From: Flavobacterium sp. LC2016-12
Lineage (GTDB): Bacteria > Bacteroidota > Bacteroidia > Flavobacteriales > Flavobacteriaceae
Length of the DNA: 64,000 nt
Assembly (NCBI RefSeq): GCF_015351595.1
Contig: NZ_JADKPT010000003.1
Span: 62,001 to 126,000, forward strand
Direction: 5' to 3'
The notes below the pieces were generated by a model. That model was given only the letters and a program-made list of their open reading frames with translations, had not been told where the DNA came from and did not search any database. The position numbers were made by a program, and so were the translations under genes. This document shows positions 9,685 to 18,614 of this stretch, piece by piece; within the stretch, counting starts at the first letter, position 1, and the number at the start of each line of letters is the position of its first letter.

Positions 9685-10536
9685 TTATAAAGCACTCTTT
9701 GAAAAGAAGTTATAAAAAAATAGTAATTGAAACTTTATGGCATTATTCCAATAATTCCAATCATGGGATCCAGGGCGGCTGATAAAATCATGTGGAATAT
9801 TTCTGCGCCTTAATTCTTCATCCAGATTTTTATTTACCTGATAAAAAAAATCTTCCGTTCCACAATCAATTAGCAACGATAAACCGTTTGGCTTATACAA
9901 ATTCAATAAATTTATCACTGTATTTTTTTCCCAATTTTCAGGATGTTCTGAATACTTTCCGAGACGTAAAGAGAGATCCCAATTATCAGGAAATGGGCGA
10001 ATATCAACTCCTCCACTCATGCTTCCGGCAGCGCCAAAAACATCCTGACGACGCAATGCTAAATAAAGTGCTCCGTGCCCGCCCATGCTCAAACCGCATA
10101 TGGCGCGGCCTTTACTATTTTTGATTGTTTTATAATTTTTGTCTATCCAGCTTATCAACTCGTTAGAAATATAGGTTTCATATTTCATTTTGCTATCAAC
10201 TGGACTATCAAAATACCAGCTGCTAAATCCTCCGTCAGCACATACAATTATTATGTTATAACGATCCGCCCAGTTTTCAATTCCATGCATTTTGTCAACA
10301 TACGCTTTATAGTTGTCACTAAAGCCGTGCAATAGATAAACAACCGGAAATTCTTTTCCTTTTGAATAAGTGTCAGGTGTAATTACTACAGCTTTGATCT
10401 GTTTATTCATCGAAGTGCTGAATGTCTGAACAGTATCAACAACCGCCGCTTTCAACAGACTGCTTGTACAAAGTATAAATAGGAAAAGTAAATTTTTGAG
10501 CTTCATTATTATTAATTTTAAAATGATTTTATCCAC
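9685..10536 (-). CDS. Exported alpha/beta-hydrolase esterase (esterase D / CE1-like)
   Basis: This 283-residue alpha/beta hydrolase has a nucleophile elbow GLSMGG with Ser150, preceded by the oxyanion segment VVYLLHGFSDN (about 65-75) and followed by an acid segment LIDCGTEDFF and a final His in RPGSHDWNYW. The layout matches the putative-esterase (esterase D / feruloyl or acetyl esterase) family. A second Met at residue 11 (about 10506) directly precedes the hydrophobic signal KNLLFLFILCTSSLLKA and is the more likely start. Lying between GH127 and GH92 in an exported-hydrolase operon, it probably removes acyl groups from the glycan so the glycosidases can act. The exact acyl substrate is unknown. 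Confidence 0.85.
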   Translation of the reverse strand: MDKIILKLIIMKLKNLLFLFILCTSSLLKAAVVDTVQTFSTSMNKQIKAVVITPDTYSKGKEFPVVYLLHGFSDNYKAYVDKMHGIENWADRYNIIIVCADGGFSSWYFDSPVDSKMKYETYISNELISWIDKNYKTIKNSKGRAICGLSMGGHGALYLALRRQDVFGAAGSMSGGVDIRPFPDNWDLSLRLGKYSEHPENWEKNTVINLLNLYKPNGLSLLIDCGTEDFFYQVNKNLDEELRRRNIPHDFISRPGSHDWNYWNNAIKFQLLFFYNFFSKSAL

Positions 10537-10570
10537 ATGTTTTTTAATTCAAAAACACTTCACCAGCTAC

Positions 10571-13120
10571 CTATTTGATTGCCTTTGCTTTTAAACTCAT
10601 TACTTCAATATTGTCTACCGTTGTCAATGCGTTGTAAGCTCTTAAGCCAATACAGCCTTCTGCAAATTCGCTGTCAGTAGCTGTAATAACCGGCTTTTTA
10701 TCGCCATTAACAAACACCTCAAACTTGTTACCGACAGCAGTGATTTTCAGTTTATAATTCTCCTTCAGTTTTAAGGAATATTTTGCCGAAGCAATTACAA
10801 TCCATTTCCCATTACTTGACTTCCCTAACTGAACCGTTCCCGTTTCAGCATTTAGTCCAAGGTAATATCCTTTGTAGGCTTCAGAACCTATGGCAGGATC
10901 GGTGACTCTGAATACGAATCCTGCATCGCCCGCTGTATTTACCGCTATATCCGCATTATAAACAAAGTCTGAAAATTTAGTTGCCGTCGCAATAATCATA
11001 GTGCCATTTCCAGATCGCCCGTCTTCATTTGAAGCACATTGAATGGTGTTGTCTTTATAAAACCATGCGCCTCCATAAATAACTAAATCTTTTATCGGAT
11101 GATTATCAAAGTTTTCTTTGTAACGGTCTGTTATAAAATTTGGTTTTCCGATTGTTGGAAAAATGCTTAGTCGCAAGCTTTCTGAACCAAATGGAACTAA
11201 AGTAATTTCCTTTGCAGGTTCATTGGAACTGACCGGGCTATAAGGCACATCGAACGCTGCTGTTTTATTATAATCCAAAGTCCAGAAAGGTATCTGTTTT
11301 GCCTTAACTTTCAATTTCACAGGTGTGACATCCTGAACAAATGGATTCTCAGGCATAGCGCTTTTTACTACGGCAATATTGCTATCAATTGATTGGTTAT
11401 TCAGTACTAACCCGTAATTCCACGGAGACGCCGGAGTAATCTCTGTCTCATAAAATCCTTTTACATCAAACTCCTTTACATTTTTCTGTGACTCTTGGAT
11501 TTCAAGTGCATACACAAGTGGACCACGTTCAATACTTACTGCATTGTTAACTTGTTTTTTAACAGCGATATGCATCGGAAAGTCAAGAACAATTTTATCT
11601 CCATTGCTCCAGTTTCTGTTAATTATAATCATCTTTCCGGCCTTAACATCTGATAAAAGTTTTCCATTTACTCGTATCTGTGGTTTTACACACCAGGAAG
11701 GAACTCTTAAAGTTAAAGGAAAAGAGACCGATTTATCTAAAGACATATTCAAACGAATTTGCTCTTCAAAAGGATAGTTAGTGTCTTCATCAATTTTCAC
11801 TACTGCATTATTCCCGACTTTAGCGTTAACCTCCATCGGACCATATGCTGTTACTGCTAAACCTCCGTCAGGTGTCGCAACCCAGCTATTCTTAACAAAA
11901 TAAGGCCATCCCATATGCATATTATACCTACAGCACTGAAATCCTGAGTATGGGCTGGGCACGATACCATTATGGTAATCCTGATTGAACCCATGTGGTC
12001 CCGGAAGGTTTTGCACCTGATTTGGCAACGTATAATAAGTATGATTTTTTAAGTCTTTGCCGAACTGTGCAGGAAGCGCATTAAAGGCCGCCTTTTCAAG
12101 CTGATCTCCAATTTGAGCATTGTGAATAATACGCGAAGCCGTTTCTAAGCTTTGCATCCATTCTACAACAGTACATGTTTCAATTCCCTGCACTGAGCTT
12201 TTACCTGACAAACGCTCGGTACCAGCTGCAATTCCATGTGGCTGCCCATGTTCTGATAAAAGATGTTTAATACCATTTTGCAAAGCATCTTCATAATAAG
12301 AAGAAGCATCAATCTGAGAATAGACCGGAGAAAATTTTAAGGCCTGAGCAACATTAACCATATGTTTAGGCTGATAATCATTTCCAAAATAATCAAACTG
12401 ATTTTTATTAAATATGTCCGCCCATGGATAGGACTGTTCTTTTAACTTGTTAGCAAGATCCAATAAAAACTTTTCTCCGGTTTTATTGTAAACCCATAAA
12501 GCTATTTCTATATTATCACCAGCTCTGGATTTACCCCATTCCTTTAATGGATCGGCATCCAGATTATCCAACTCATATTTTAAGTACTTTGATAAAAAAG
12601 GCAAAACTCTATTGTCATTAGTAGCTTCGTAGTAGGACTGCAGCGCATACATAAACGGCATTCTTGGCCACCAGTCTTTCATATTTTTCGGTCCAAATAA
12701 ACCATTTTCCTGCTGCTTATTCAACGTGTAATCGATCCATTTCTGCGCCTTTTTCTTTAGTGAAGCGTCATCTAAAGTATATGCCAAAGCAACAAGTCCT
12801 TTAAGATAATAAGGGGCTTTTTCCCAACTTTTGCCCGTTCCTCCAAGCCAGTCAGCATCGCTACCAAGATCATCCTTGCCGGGATACAATTCTTCTGCAT
12901 GACCAGTAAAACCATCTCTTTGCAATTCAAGCTGTTTAAGAAGCCAGCCTTTTGCTTTTATACTTCCTAAAGGCAGCTGCGCATATACATTTTGTTTTAG
13001 AGGAGCACGATTGAAGTTATATAAATCCGACTGCAGTTTTTGCGAAAAGCCATCATTTATAATAGAAGAACCTAATGATAACAGTATTAACAATAGGAAT
13101 ATAGTTTTATTATTTTTCAT
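10571..13120 (-). CDS. GH127-like (DUF1680) beta-L-arabinofuranosidase with C-terminal jelly-roll domain
   Basis: The 849-residue protein has a signal peptide (about 1-26) and a large alpha/alpha-barrel. SVQGIETCTVVEWMQSLE and GFQCCRYNMHMGWPYFVKNSW carry the Glu and the Cys cluster that characterise the zinc/cysteine-dependent GH127/GH146-type enzymes (DUF1680). The last ~180 residues (about 665-845), with NAETGTVQLGKSSNGKWIVIASAKYSLKLKENYKLKITAVGNKFEVFVNG, form a separate concanavalin-like sandwich resembling DUF1080 or CBM66 domains. Such enzymes remove beta-L-arabinofuranose or related furanosides, but the family is diverse and the substrate is uncertain. The 131-bp gap upstream holds an operator-like sequence (13141-13158). 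Confidence 0.85.
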   Translation of the reverse strand: MKNNKTIFLLLILLSLGSSIINDGFSQKLQSDLYNFNRAPLKQNVYAQLPLGSIKAKGWLLKQLELQRDGFTGHAEELYPGKDDLGSDADWLGGTGKSWEKAPYYLKGLVALAYTLDDASLKKKAQKWIDYTLNKQQENGLFGPKNMKDWWPRMPFMYALQSYYEATNDNRVLPFLSKYLKYELDNLDADPLKEWGKSRAGDNIEIALWVYNKTGEKFLLDLANKLKEQSYPWADIFNKNQFDYFGNDYQPKHMVNVAQALKFSPVYSQIDASSYYEDALQNGIKHLLSEHGQPHGIAAGTERLSGKSSVQGIETCTVVEWMQSLETASRIIHNAQIGDQLEKAAFNALPAQFGKDLKNHTYYTLPNQVQNLPGPHGFNQDYHNGIVPSPYSGFQCCRYNMHMGWPYFVKNSWVATPDGGLAVTAYGPMEVNAKVGNNAVVKIDEDTNYPFEEQIRLNMSLDKSVSFPLTLRVPSWCVKPQIRVNGKLLSDVKAGKMIIINRNWSNGDKIVLDFPMHIAVKKQVNNAVSIERGPLVYALEIQESQKNVKEFDVKGFYETEITPASPWNYGLVLNNQSIDSNIAVVKSAMPENPFVQDVTPVKLKVKAKQIPFWTLDYNKTAAFDVPYSPVSSNEPAKEITLVPFGSESLRLSIFPTIGKPNFITDRYKENFDNHPIKDLVIYGGAWFYKDNTIQCASNEDGRSGNGTMIIATATKFSDFVYNADIAVNTAGDAGFVFRVTDPAIGSEAYKGYYLGLNAETGTVQLGKSSNGKWIVIASAKYSLKLKENYKLKITAVGNKFEVFVNGDKKPVITATDSEFAEGCIGLRAYNALTTVDNIEVMSLKAKAIK

Positions 13121-13140
13121 GTTTTCAATCTTAATTTAAT

Positions 13141-13158
13141 ATCGTTTTACTAAATCGG
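13141..13158 (-). promoter_or_regulatory. LacI-type operator-like sequence upstream of GH127
   Basis: ATCGTTTTACTAAATCGG shares its ATCGTTTTACTAA core with the elements at 15655-15670 and 59719-59736, and lies 20 bp upstream of the GH127 start. CGTTTTA and TAAATCG form a near-palindrome around a central C. Because it is inside the operon, it could be an internal control point or a second regulator site. Confidence 0.45.
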
Positions 13159-13251
13159 CAGCTGTCACTATTAATCATAAAGGCACTATCAAAAAGTGAT
13201 GTACAAATTCATCATTCCAATTTGGCGTTGACAATGAAAAGACGAGGCATA

Positions 13252-14388
13252 TTACTTCCTAACAAGAAACTTATAAATGGTCTGAGACGTAAAAGTTTCA
13301 TTTGGTCGTACTACAGTATTTGGAAAAGCTGGCGTATTAATGGAATTTGGATAATGTTGTGTTTCTAAACAGAAGGCTCCATTTTTAGTATAAGGTACAC
13401 CATTACGTCCTTTTACTTTTTCACTCAGCCAATTTCCAGAATAAAAGACCACGCCCGGCTCGGTGGTGTAAACTTCTAATTCTCTTCCGCTTACTGGTTC
13501 GTAAGCTTTTGCTGCTAAAGCTAATTTGCCTGTTTGGTTTCGTAAAGTAAAAGTTACATCGTAACCGTGCGTATATTGCTGTACTTTTTCTATTTCCTTT
13601 CCTATTGTTTTGGCTGAAGTAAAATCAAATGGGGTATTTTTCACTTCCAGAATCTTTCCGGTTGGCATACTACCGTCTCCGTATTCCAAAAATTGATCCG
13701 CCAGAACGGTTAATTCTGTATTTAATGCTTTGCTGTCTTGTCCGCCAGAAAGATTGAAATAAGTGTGGTTCGTTAACACAAGCGGAGTTGCTTTATCAGT
13801 AGTTGCTTTGTAATCAATAACCAAATCATTATTATTTTTGAGTGTAAAAGTCACCGTAACCAATAAGTTACCAGGAAAACCTTCTTCTCCATCTTTGCTT
13901 AAATAAGTCATTTCAACAGCAAGTTCATTCTTTTTTGATATTTCTTTGCCTTTCCAAACGCGTTTATCAAAACCATTTACACCGCCGTGAATGTCTGATG
14001 ACAGCGTATATTCTTGACCGTCAAGCGTGAATTTCTTATTTGAAATTCGATTAGCAACACGACCAACAGTTGACCCCATCAGGGAATTATCTTTACCTGC
14101 ATATTGAGAAAGCGAATCGAAACCCAATACCACACTGCTCATTTTACCTTTTTTATCAGGTGTTACAATATTGGTAATTGCTGCTCCATACGTAATTAAT
14201 TGAACCTGCATCCCTATCTTATTTTGCAAGGTATATTGAAAAACATCTTGTCCCTGAACCTGCCCGATTTGCTCTTTACTGATAAAAGATTTTTTAGCAG
14301 CATTCGAATTTTGAGAAAATACATTCTCCGTTACTAAACAGGTTAACGATAAAAAAAACAGAAAAACAATCAATTGCAATTTATTCAT
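13252..14388 (-). CDS. galM: Exported aldose 1-epimerase (mutarotase)
   Basis: The 378-residue protein has a signal peptide (about 1-26, ending ENVFSQ) and the galactose-mutarotase fold. Family motifs include YGAAITNIVTPDKKGK, VGRVANRISNKKF (sugar-binding Asn/Arg), HGGVNGFDKRVW, LTNHTYFNLSGG (catalytic His) and a C-terminal ETQHYPNSIN (catalytic Glu). It interconverts alpha and beta anomers of free hexoses. It is encoded between GH76 and GH127, so in the periplasm it would equilibrate sugars released by exo-glycosidases, whose inverting members give one anomer only. It starts 33 bp after the GH76 stop. Confidence 0.93.
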   Translation of the reverse strand: MNKLQLIVFLFFLSLTCLVTENVFSQNSNAAKKSFISKEQIGQVQGQDVFQYTLQNKIGMQVQLITYGAAITNIVTPDKKGKMSSVVLGFDSLSQYAGKDNSLMGSTVGRVANRISNKKFTLDGQEYTLSSDIHGGVNGFDKRVWKGKEISKKNELAVEMTYLSKDGEEGFPGNLLVTVTFTLKNNNDLVIDYKATTDKATPLVLTNHTYFNLSGGQDSKALNTELTVLADQFLEYGDGSMPTGKILEVKNTPFDFTSAKTIGKEIEKVQQYTHGYDVTFTLRNQTGKLALAAKAYEPVSGRELEVYTTEPGVVFYSGNWLSEKVKGRNGVPYTKNGAFCLETQHYPNSINTPAFPNTVVRPNETFTSQTIYKFLVRK

Positions 14389-14421
14389 GATATTTTTATT
14401 TTGTATAAAACGTCTATAACA

Positions 14422-15564
14422 TTATTTTTTAGCCGCTAGATTATAGTGGTCTTGCAGATAAGCAAATCGAGCCAAAATCTCAAGCATTCCGCCGTGTTCT
14501 ACTAAATTATATACACCATCATTTCCTGTAAACAATCCTTTTTCATTTTTGTTTTCCTTCAGGACATTGTCCAGACACTTTTTAAATCCGGAGATGTATT
14601 TTAAATCTTTATTATATTTTAAAAGATGCTGATACCCACGCAATAACACGGCATTAAACCAGTAACCGTCTCTAAATTTATCACCTGAATAAAAATAGGC
14701 CAACGAACTGTCTGCAATTTTATTCGCTCTTTCCAAATACTTTTTATCACCTGTGATTTCATATAAATAAACATTTGACTGAAGCATTGTACCTGAATTA
14801 TAAGAAAACACGGCTTCGCCAATACTACCATCTTTTACTTTTATATTATCATAAAATAAACCTGTAGGTGTTTGTAGTTTTTCATACGTCCAGTTATATA
14901 TTTTTACAGCATTTTCAAGGTAAACTTTGTCTTTTGTTGCTTTGTACATTTTAAGTGCAACAATAATTCCTGGTCCGTTTGAACAGGTGTTTTTCGTTTC
15001 AAAATCATTTTCTCTCCAGTACAATCCACCTCCAAGCGCATTGTCCGATGCTGTCATCATAAAATCATACATTGACTTTCCTAAATCAAAGTAAGCTTTA
15101 TTTCCAGTTCTTTCGTAAATATCCAAACTGGTTATACCAATCCATTGGTTGTCATCATAATATCTTTGTCCTTTGCTAAGATTTACGATATACTCTCCAT
15201 ATCCCGGTTTTGGCGGAGCCGGATCGTAATACGGTTGCATACTTTTGAAAATATTATCAACTAAAGCTGCTTTCTTGTCTACTTTTTCAATTTCATTTGT
15301 AGCTTCAAACATAGCGCAAAGTGCCCATAACCAGCTATACTCTCTTTTGTGTCCAAATTTTGTTTCTCTTTTTGCACGATCTAAATCGACGAAATAATAA
15401 CCAGAAACGCTATCGTGAAAATTACTTTCAATTGCAGTATGAAGTTTTTCCATCTCACTTTTATAATAATTGTTCTTTGAATTATCACTTCTTCTTATTA
15501 CTGCAAAACTCGAAAAAAGCGCCGCTGCCACAATAAGTATTATACTCCTATTTAGTTTATTCAT
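14422..15564 (-). CDS. GH76 endo-alpha-1,6-mannanase-like hydrolase
   Basis: The 380-residue protein has an N-terminal signal (about 1-22, IILIVAAALFSSFAV) with no obvious lipobox. The GH76 alpha/alpha-barrel contains the family's adjacent catalytic aspartates in YYDDNQWIGI (Asp137-Asp138), then GGLYWRENDFETKNTCSNGPGIIVALKMY and VFSYNSGTMLQSNVYLYE. GH76 enzymes cut the alpha-1,6-mannose backbone of yeast-type mannan by retention. It is the first gene of the minus-strand operon that ends with GH92, and a promoter with an operator lies 84-105 bp upstream. It differs from the lipoprotein GH76 at 47962-49143, so one may act in the periplasm and the other on the cell surface. Confidence 0.93.
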   Translation of the reverse strand: MNKLNRSIILIVAAALFSSFAVIRRSDNSKNNYYKSEMEKLHTAIESNFHDSVSGYYFVDLDRAKRETKFGHKREYSWLWALCAMFEATNEIEKVDKKAALVDNIFKSMQPYYDPAPPKPGYGEYIVNLSKGQRYYDDNQWIGITSLDIYERTGNKAYFDLGKSMYDFMMTASDNALGGGLYWRENDFETKNTCSNGPGIIVALKMYKATKDKVYLENAVKIYNWTYEKLQTPTGLFYDNIKVKDGSIGEAVFSYNSGTMLQSNVYLYEITGDKKYLERANKIADSSLAYFYSGDKFRDGYWFNAVLLRGYQHLLKYNKDLKYISGFKKCLDNVLKENKNEKGLFTGNDGVYNLVEHGGMLEILARFAYLQDHYNLAAKK

Positions 15565-15647
15565 CTGTAAAATATTTTAATTTAGGTTTTTGATTTTATT
15601 CTTTTGACGTAAATATATAAGTACGCTTCTATTTTTAAGTTGCTGTA

Positions 15648-15670
15648 CAAACTTACTAAATCGTTTTACT
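15648..15670 (-). promoter_or_regulatory. Promoter (-7 box) with overlapping LacI-type operator for the GH76-GH92 operon
   Basis: On the minus strand the sequence AGTAAAACGATTTAGT (15655-15670) runs straight into TAAGTTTG (15648-15655), an exact match to the Flavobacterium/Bacteroides -7 consensus TAnnTTTG. The operator would therefore cover the -33/-7 spacer. The same arrangement occurs upstream of susC (55254-55278) and the GDSL gene (59455-59477). Confidence 0.6.
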
Positions 15671-16142
15671 AATTAGAATTAAAATTACAGATTTGATATA
15701 ATTTTTATTATAAATTTTAAATAAATTTATTTTTATTTATAATTTTATAACTAAACAATATCTTATAACGGTATAATTGCACATTTAGTAATGAAATGAG
15801 ATATTTTATCCTTTCGCCATAAATACGAAATCAATTTTCTTTTTATACTTAAATTAAAGAGGAAAAGATACCTATTATATAAACAATAATAATTTATGTT
15901 TTTATATGATTACTATCTCAGGTTAGGACATTTTTTATTTAGAGAAGTTTTGGACTATTCCTTAAGAGTAATCGCACTGTTTTTTTTCAAACACAGCATA
16001 AACAGTTCAATTTATTTTAAAATAATAAGATTTTTTTGATTAAAATAACATGCTTTAAGATTTGATTTAAAAAATTAAATCTTAAAATTTTGCATTTTCC
16101 TAACTTATTATCACGAGATTGAATTTGCATTAAAAAATATTT

Positions 16143-16158
16143 ACTAAAACGTTTTATT
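16143..16158 (+). promoter_or_regulatory. LacI-type operator-like palindrome upstream of the 3-keto operon
   Basis: ACTAAAACGTTTTATT matches 14 of 16 positions of the perfect palindrome ACTAAAACGTTTTAGT found upstream of susC. It lies 132 bp before the first gene of the plus-strand operon, which suggests that operon is controlled together with the mannan locus. No strong -7 box follows it. Confidence 0.5.
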
Positions 16159-16290
16159 AAATGATAATTATAAATTTTTACCATTTATTTAATATATACA
16201 ATATTAATACAACAGTTTTTTTACTATTATTGTAATTGATTGATAATTAAATTATCTTCAATAATTAATCATCCTTTTTAATATTTTATA

Positions 16291-16851
16291 ATGGAAAGAA
16301 GAGAAGCACTTAAAAAGTTTGCTTATTTGTTGGGTGGAGCACTTTCTGCCACGACAATGGGCGTTTTATTTGAAAGTTTTACTGTATTTGACCCCCTAAA
16401 CAACACGTATTCGTTTTCAGCTACAGATGAAGAAATCTTAGCTGAATTTTCAGAAATAATTTTACCAACAACTACAAACTCTCCCGGAGCGAAAGCAGCT
16501 GGAGTTGGTGCCTTTATTCCATTAGTTATAAAAGATTGTTATCCTCCGGAATTGCAACAAGTCTTTAAAAATGGATTTGATAATATGCTCGCAAAAAGTA
16601 AAACTAAATTCAACAAAGAATTCTTAAGCCTTACTAGTGAAGAAAAAAAATTATTAGTGACTGATCTGAGGCAAGAGTCTATCGATAACAACAAGGAACC
16701 TTCATTCTTTTTGATTGCCAGAGACTTAACGCTATTGGGTTATTTCTCTTCAGAAATTGGCTGTACAATCGCCAGAGAGTATTTACCGATACCGGGTAAA
16801 TATGATGGTAATGTCGATTACGTTCCGGGACAAAAAGCCTGGGCAATATAA
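16291..16851 (+). CDS. Gluconate 2-dehydrogenase subunit 3-like protein (small subunit of a glycoside/sugar dehydrogenase)
   Basis: The 186-residue protein starts MERREALKKFAYLLGGALSATTMG, a twin-arginine-like export signal, and continues with EEILAEFSEIILPTTTNSPGAKAAGVGAFIPLVIKDCY, the signature region of the gluconate 2-dehydrogenase subunit 3 family. In known flavoprotein dehydrogenases (LacC of glucoside 3-dehydrogenase, the gamma subunit of FAD-glucose dehydrogenase) this subunit chaperones the catalytic subunit through the Tat pathway. The catalytic GMC gene follows after 41 bp, and a cytochrome c gene lies further down the operon. I infer a LacABC-like glycoside 3-dehydrogenase. Confidence 0.88.
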   Translation: MERREALKKFAYLLGGALSATTMGVLFESFTVFDPLNNTYSFSATDEEILAEFSEIILPTTTNSPGAKAAGVGAFIPLVIKDCYPPELQQVFKNGFDNMLAKSKTKFNKEFLSLTSEEKKLLVTDLRQESIDNNKEPSFFLIARDLTLLGYFSSEIGCTIAREYLPIPGKYDGNVDYVPGQKAWAI

Positions 16852-16892
16852 AGACAAGCCCTTTTTAATTATTAATTACTAAAAAGACATTC

Positions 16893-18596
16893 GTGAATAT
16901 CAATACTGATCTAAAAAAGCAAAATACTTATGACGCAATTGTTATAGGTTCAGGAATAAGTGGCGGATGGGCTGCCAAAGAATTGACCCAAAAAGGCTTA
17001 AAAGTCTTAATGTTAGAACGCGGGGAAAACATCGAACACATTAAAGATTATGACTCTGCAATGAAAGCGCCTTGGGAAATTGCGTATTGCGGAAAATTGA
17101 CCGAAGAACAAAAAAGAACGCATCCTGTTCAAACCAGAGATTATCCTTATACTCAGGCAAATGAAAGCTGGTGGGTAAACGATTTGGAGTGCCCGTACAC
17201 AGAAGACAAACGTTTTGACTGGTACAGAGGTTTTCACGTTGGTGGAAAATCTTTAATGTGGGGACGTCAAAGCTACCGTTTTAGTGATCACAATTTTGAA
17301 GATAACCTCAAAGACGGTCATGGAAATGACTGGCCAATCCGATACAAAGATATTGCTCCATGGTATGATTATGTAGAAAAATTTGCCGGAATAAGTGGTC
17401 AAAATGAAGGTTGGGATTTACTGCCGGACGGTCAATTTTTACCTCCAATGGACATGAACTGCGTTGAAAAATCCGTAAAAGAACGTATTGAAAAGCACTA
17501 TAACAAATCTCGTATTTTAACCATTGGCCGTACTGCAAACCTGACGGTACCTCATGAAGGCAGAGGAAGCTGTCAATACAGAAATTTATGCAGCAGAGGC
17601 TGTCCTTTTGGAGCTTATTTCAGTACGCAGTCTTCTACGTTGCCGGCTGCTATGGCTACAAAAAAACTAACTGTTCGACCTTATTCCATTGTCAATCATA
17701 TCATTTATGATAAGGATACAAAAAAAGCTAAGGGCGTAATGGTTATTGATTCTCAGACTAACGAAACTATGGAATTTTACGCCAAAATTGTTTTTGTAAA
17801 CGGTTCCACTCTAGGTTCAACATTTGTTTTATTGAATTCGACTTCTGAGGCTCATCCTAATGGTTTAGGCAATGGAAGCGGACAACTTGGACACAATTTA
17901 ATGGATCACCATTTTAGATGTGGTGCTGAAGGAACCGTTGAGGGCTTTGAAGATAAATATACTTATGGACGAAGAGCCAACGGGATTTACATTCCGAGAT
18001 ACCAAAATTTTAAAGACGATAAAAGAGATTACTTACGTGGTTTTGGATATCAGGGAGCAGCAAGCAGAGGTAACTGGCATAAAGAAGTAGCTGAATTAGA
18101 CTTTGGTGGCGATTTCAAAGAAATTTTGTCAAGACCTGCTGATTCATGGACTATGGGACTGGGCGGTTTTGGAGAAATGCTTCCGTATTACGAAAACAAA
18201 GTATATATCGATCATTCTAAAAAAGACAAATGGGGCCAACCTGTATTGGCAATCGACTGTGAATACAAAGAGAATGAAGCTAAAATGCGTGAGGATATGA
18301 TGTATGATGCAGCTGAAATGCTGGAAGCCGCAGGTGTCAAAAATGTAAAAGCCTACGATAATGGTTGTTATCCTGGTATGACAATCCATGAAATGGGAAC
18401 AGCGCGTATGGGGAATGACCCTAAAGACTCTGTATTGAACAAATGGAACCAAATGCATGAAGTGAGCAATGTATTTGTGACTGACGGTTCCTGCATGCCT
18501 TCAAGTGCCTGCCAGAATCCTTCGTTAACCTATATGGCGCTAACGGCCAGAGCTTGCGATTACGCTGTAAAAGAATTGAAGAAAAAAAATATATAG
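16893..18596 (+). CDS. GMC-family FAD oxidoreductase, probable glycoside/sugar C3-dehydrogenase catalytic subunit
   Basis: The 567-residue protein begins at a GTG codon. It has an N-terminal FAD Rossmann motif (IVIGSGISGGWAAKEL, about 15-30), the GMC segment GGKSLMWGRQSYR (about 118), and a C-terminal GMC_oxred_C region with MHEMGTARMG-like TIHEMGTARMG and CQNPSLTYMALTARA. A cysteine cluster CQYRNLCSRGCPFGA (about 227-241) resembles the [3Fe-4S]-ligand motif of FAD-glucose dehydrogenase and glucoside 3-dehydrogenase large subunits. It has no signal of its own and would be carried out by the Tat-bearing small subunit. The surrounding genes favour oxidation at C3 of a sugar or glycoside with electrons passed to the cytochrome c. 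The substrate is unproven. Confidence 0.9.
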   Translation: MNINTDLKKQNTYDAIVIGSGISGGWAAKELTQKGLKVLMLERGENIEHIKDYDSAMKAPWEIAYCGKLTEEQKRTHPVQTRDYPYTQANESWWVNDLECPYTEDKRFDWYRGFHVGGKSLMWGRQSYRFSDHNFEDNLKDGHGNDWPIRYKDIAPWYDYVEKFAGISGQNEGWDLLPDGQFLPPMDMNCVEKSVKERIEKHYNKSRILTIGRTANLTVPHEGRGSCQYRNLCSRGCPFGAYFSTQSSTLPAAMATKKLTVRPYSIVNHIIYDKDTKKAKGVMVIDSQTNETMEFYAKIVFVNGSTLGSTFVLLNSTSEAHPNGLGNGSGQLGHNLMDHHFRCGAEGTVEGFEDKYTYGRRANGIYIPRYQNFKDDKRDYLRGFGYQGAASRGNWHKEVAELDFGGDFKEILSRPADSWTMGLGGFGEMLPYYENKVYIDHSKKDKWGQPVLAIDCEYKENEAKMREDMMYDAAEMLEAAGVKNVKAYDNGCYPGMTIHEMGTARMGNDPKDSVLNKWNQMHEVSNVFVTDGSCMPSSACQNPSLTYMALTARACDYAVKELKKKNI

Positions 18597-18614
18597 ATCC
18601 AAGGATATTCAATT

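Larger units (their letters stand above)
15565..16290. other. Divergent control region between the GH76-GH92 operon and the 3-keto operon
   Basis: 726 bp of very A+T-rich DNA separate two operons transcribed away from each other. No credible gene is present. It holds two LacI-type operator-like sequences (15655-15670 and 16143-16158, listed separately). The first overlaps a predicted minus-strand -7 box. I did not find an equally clear -7 box for the plus-strand operon. Confidence 0.7.
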
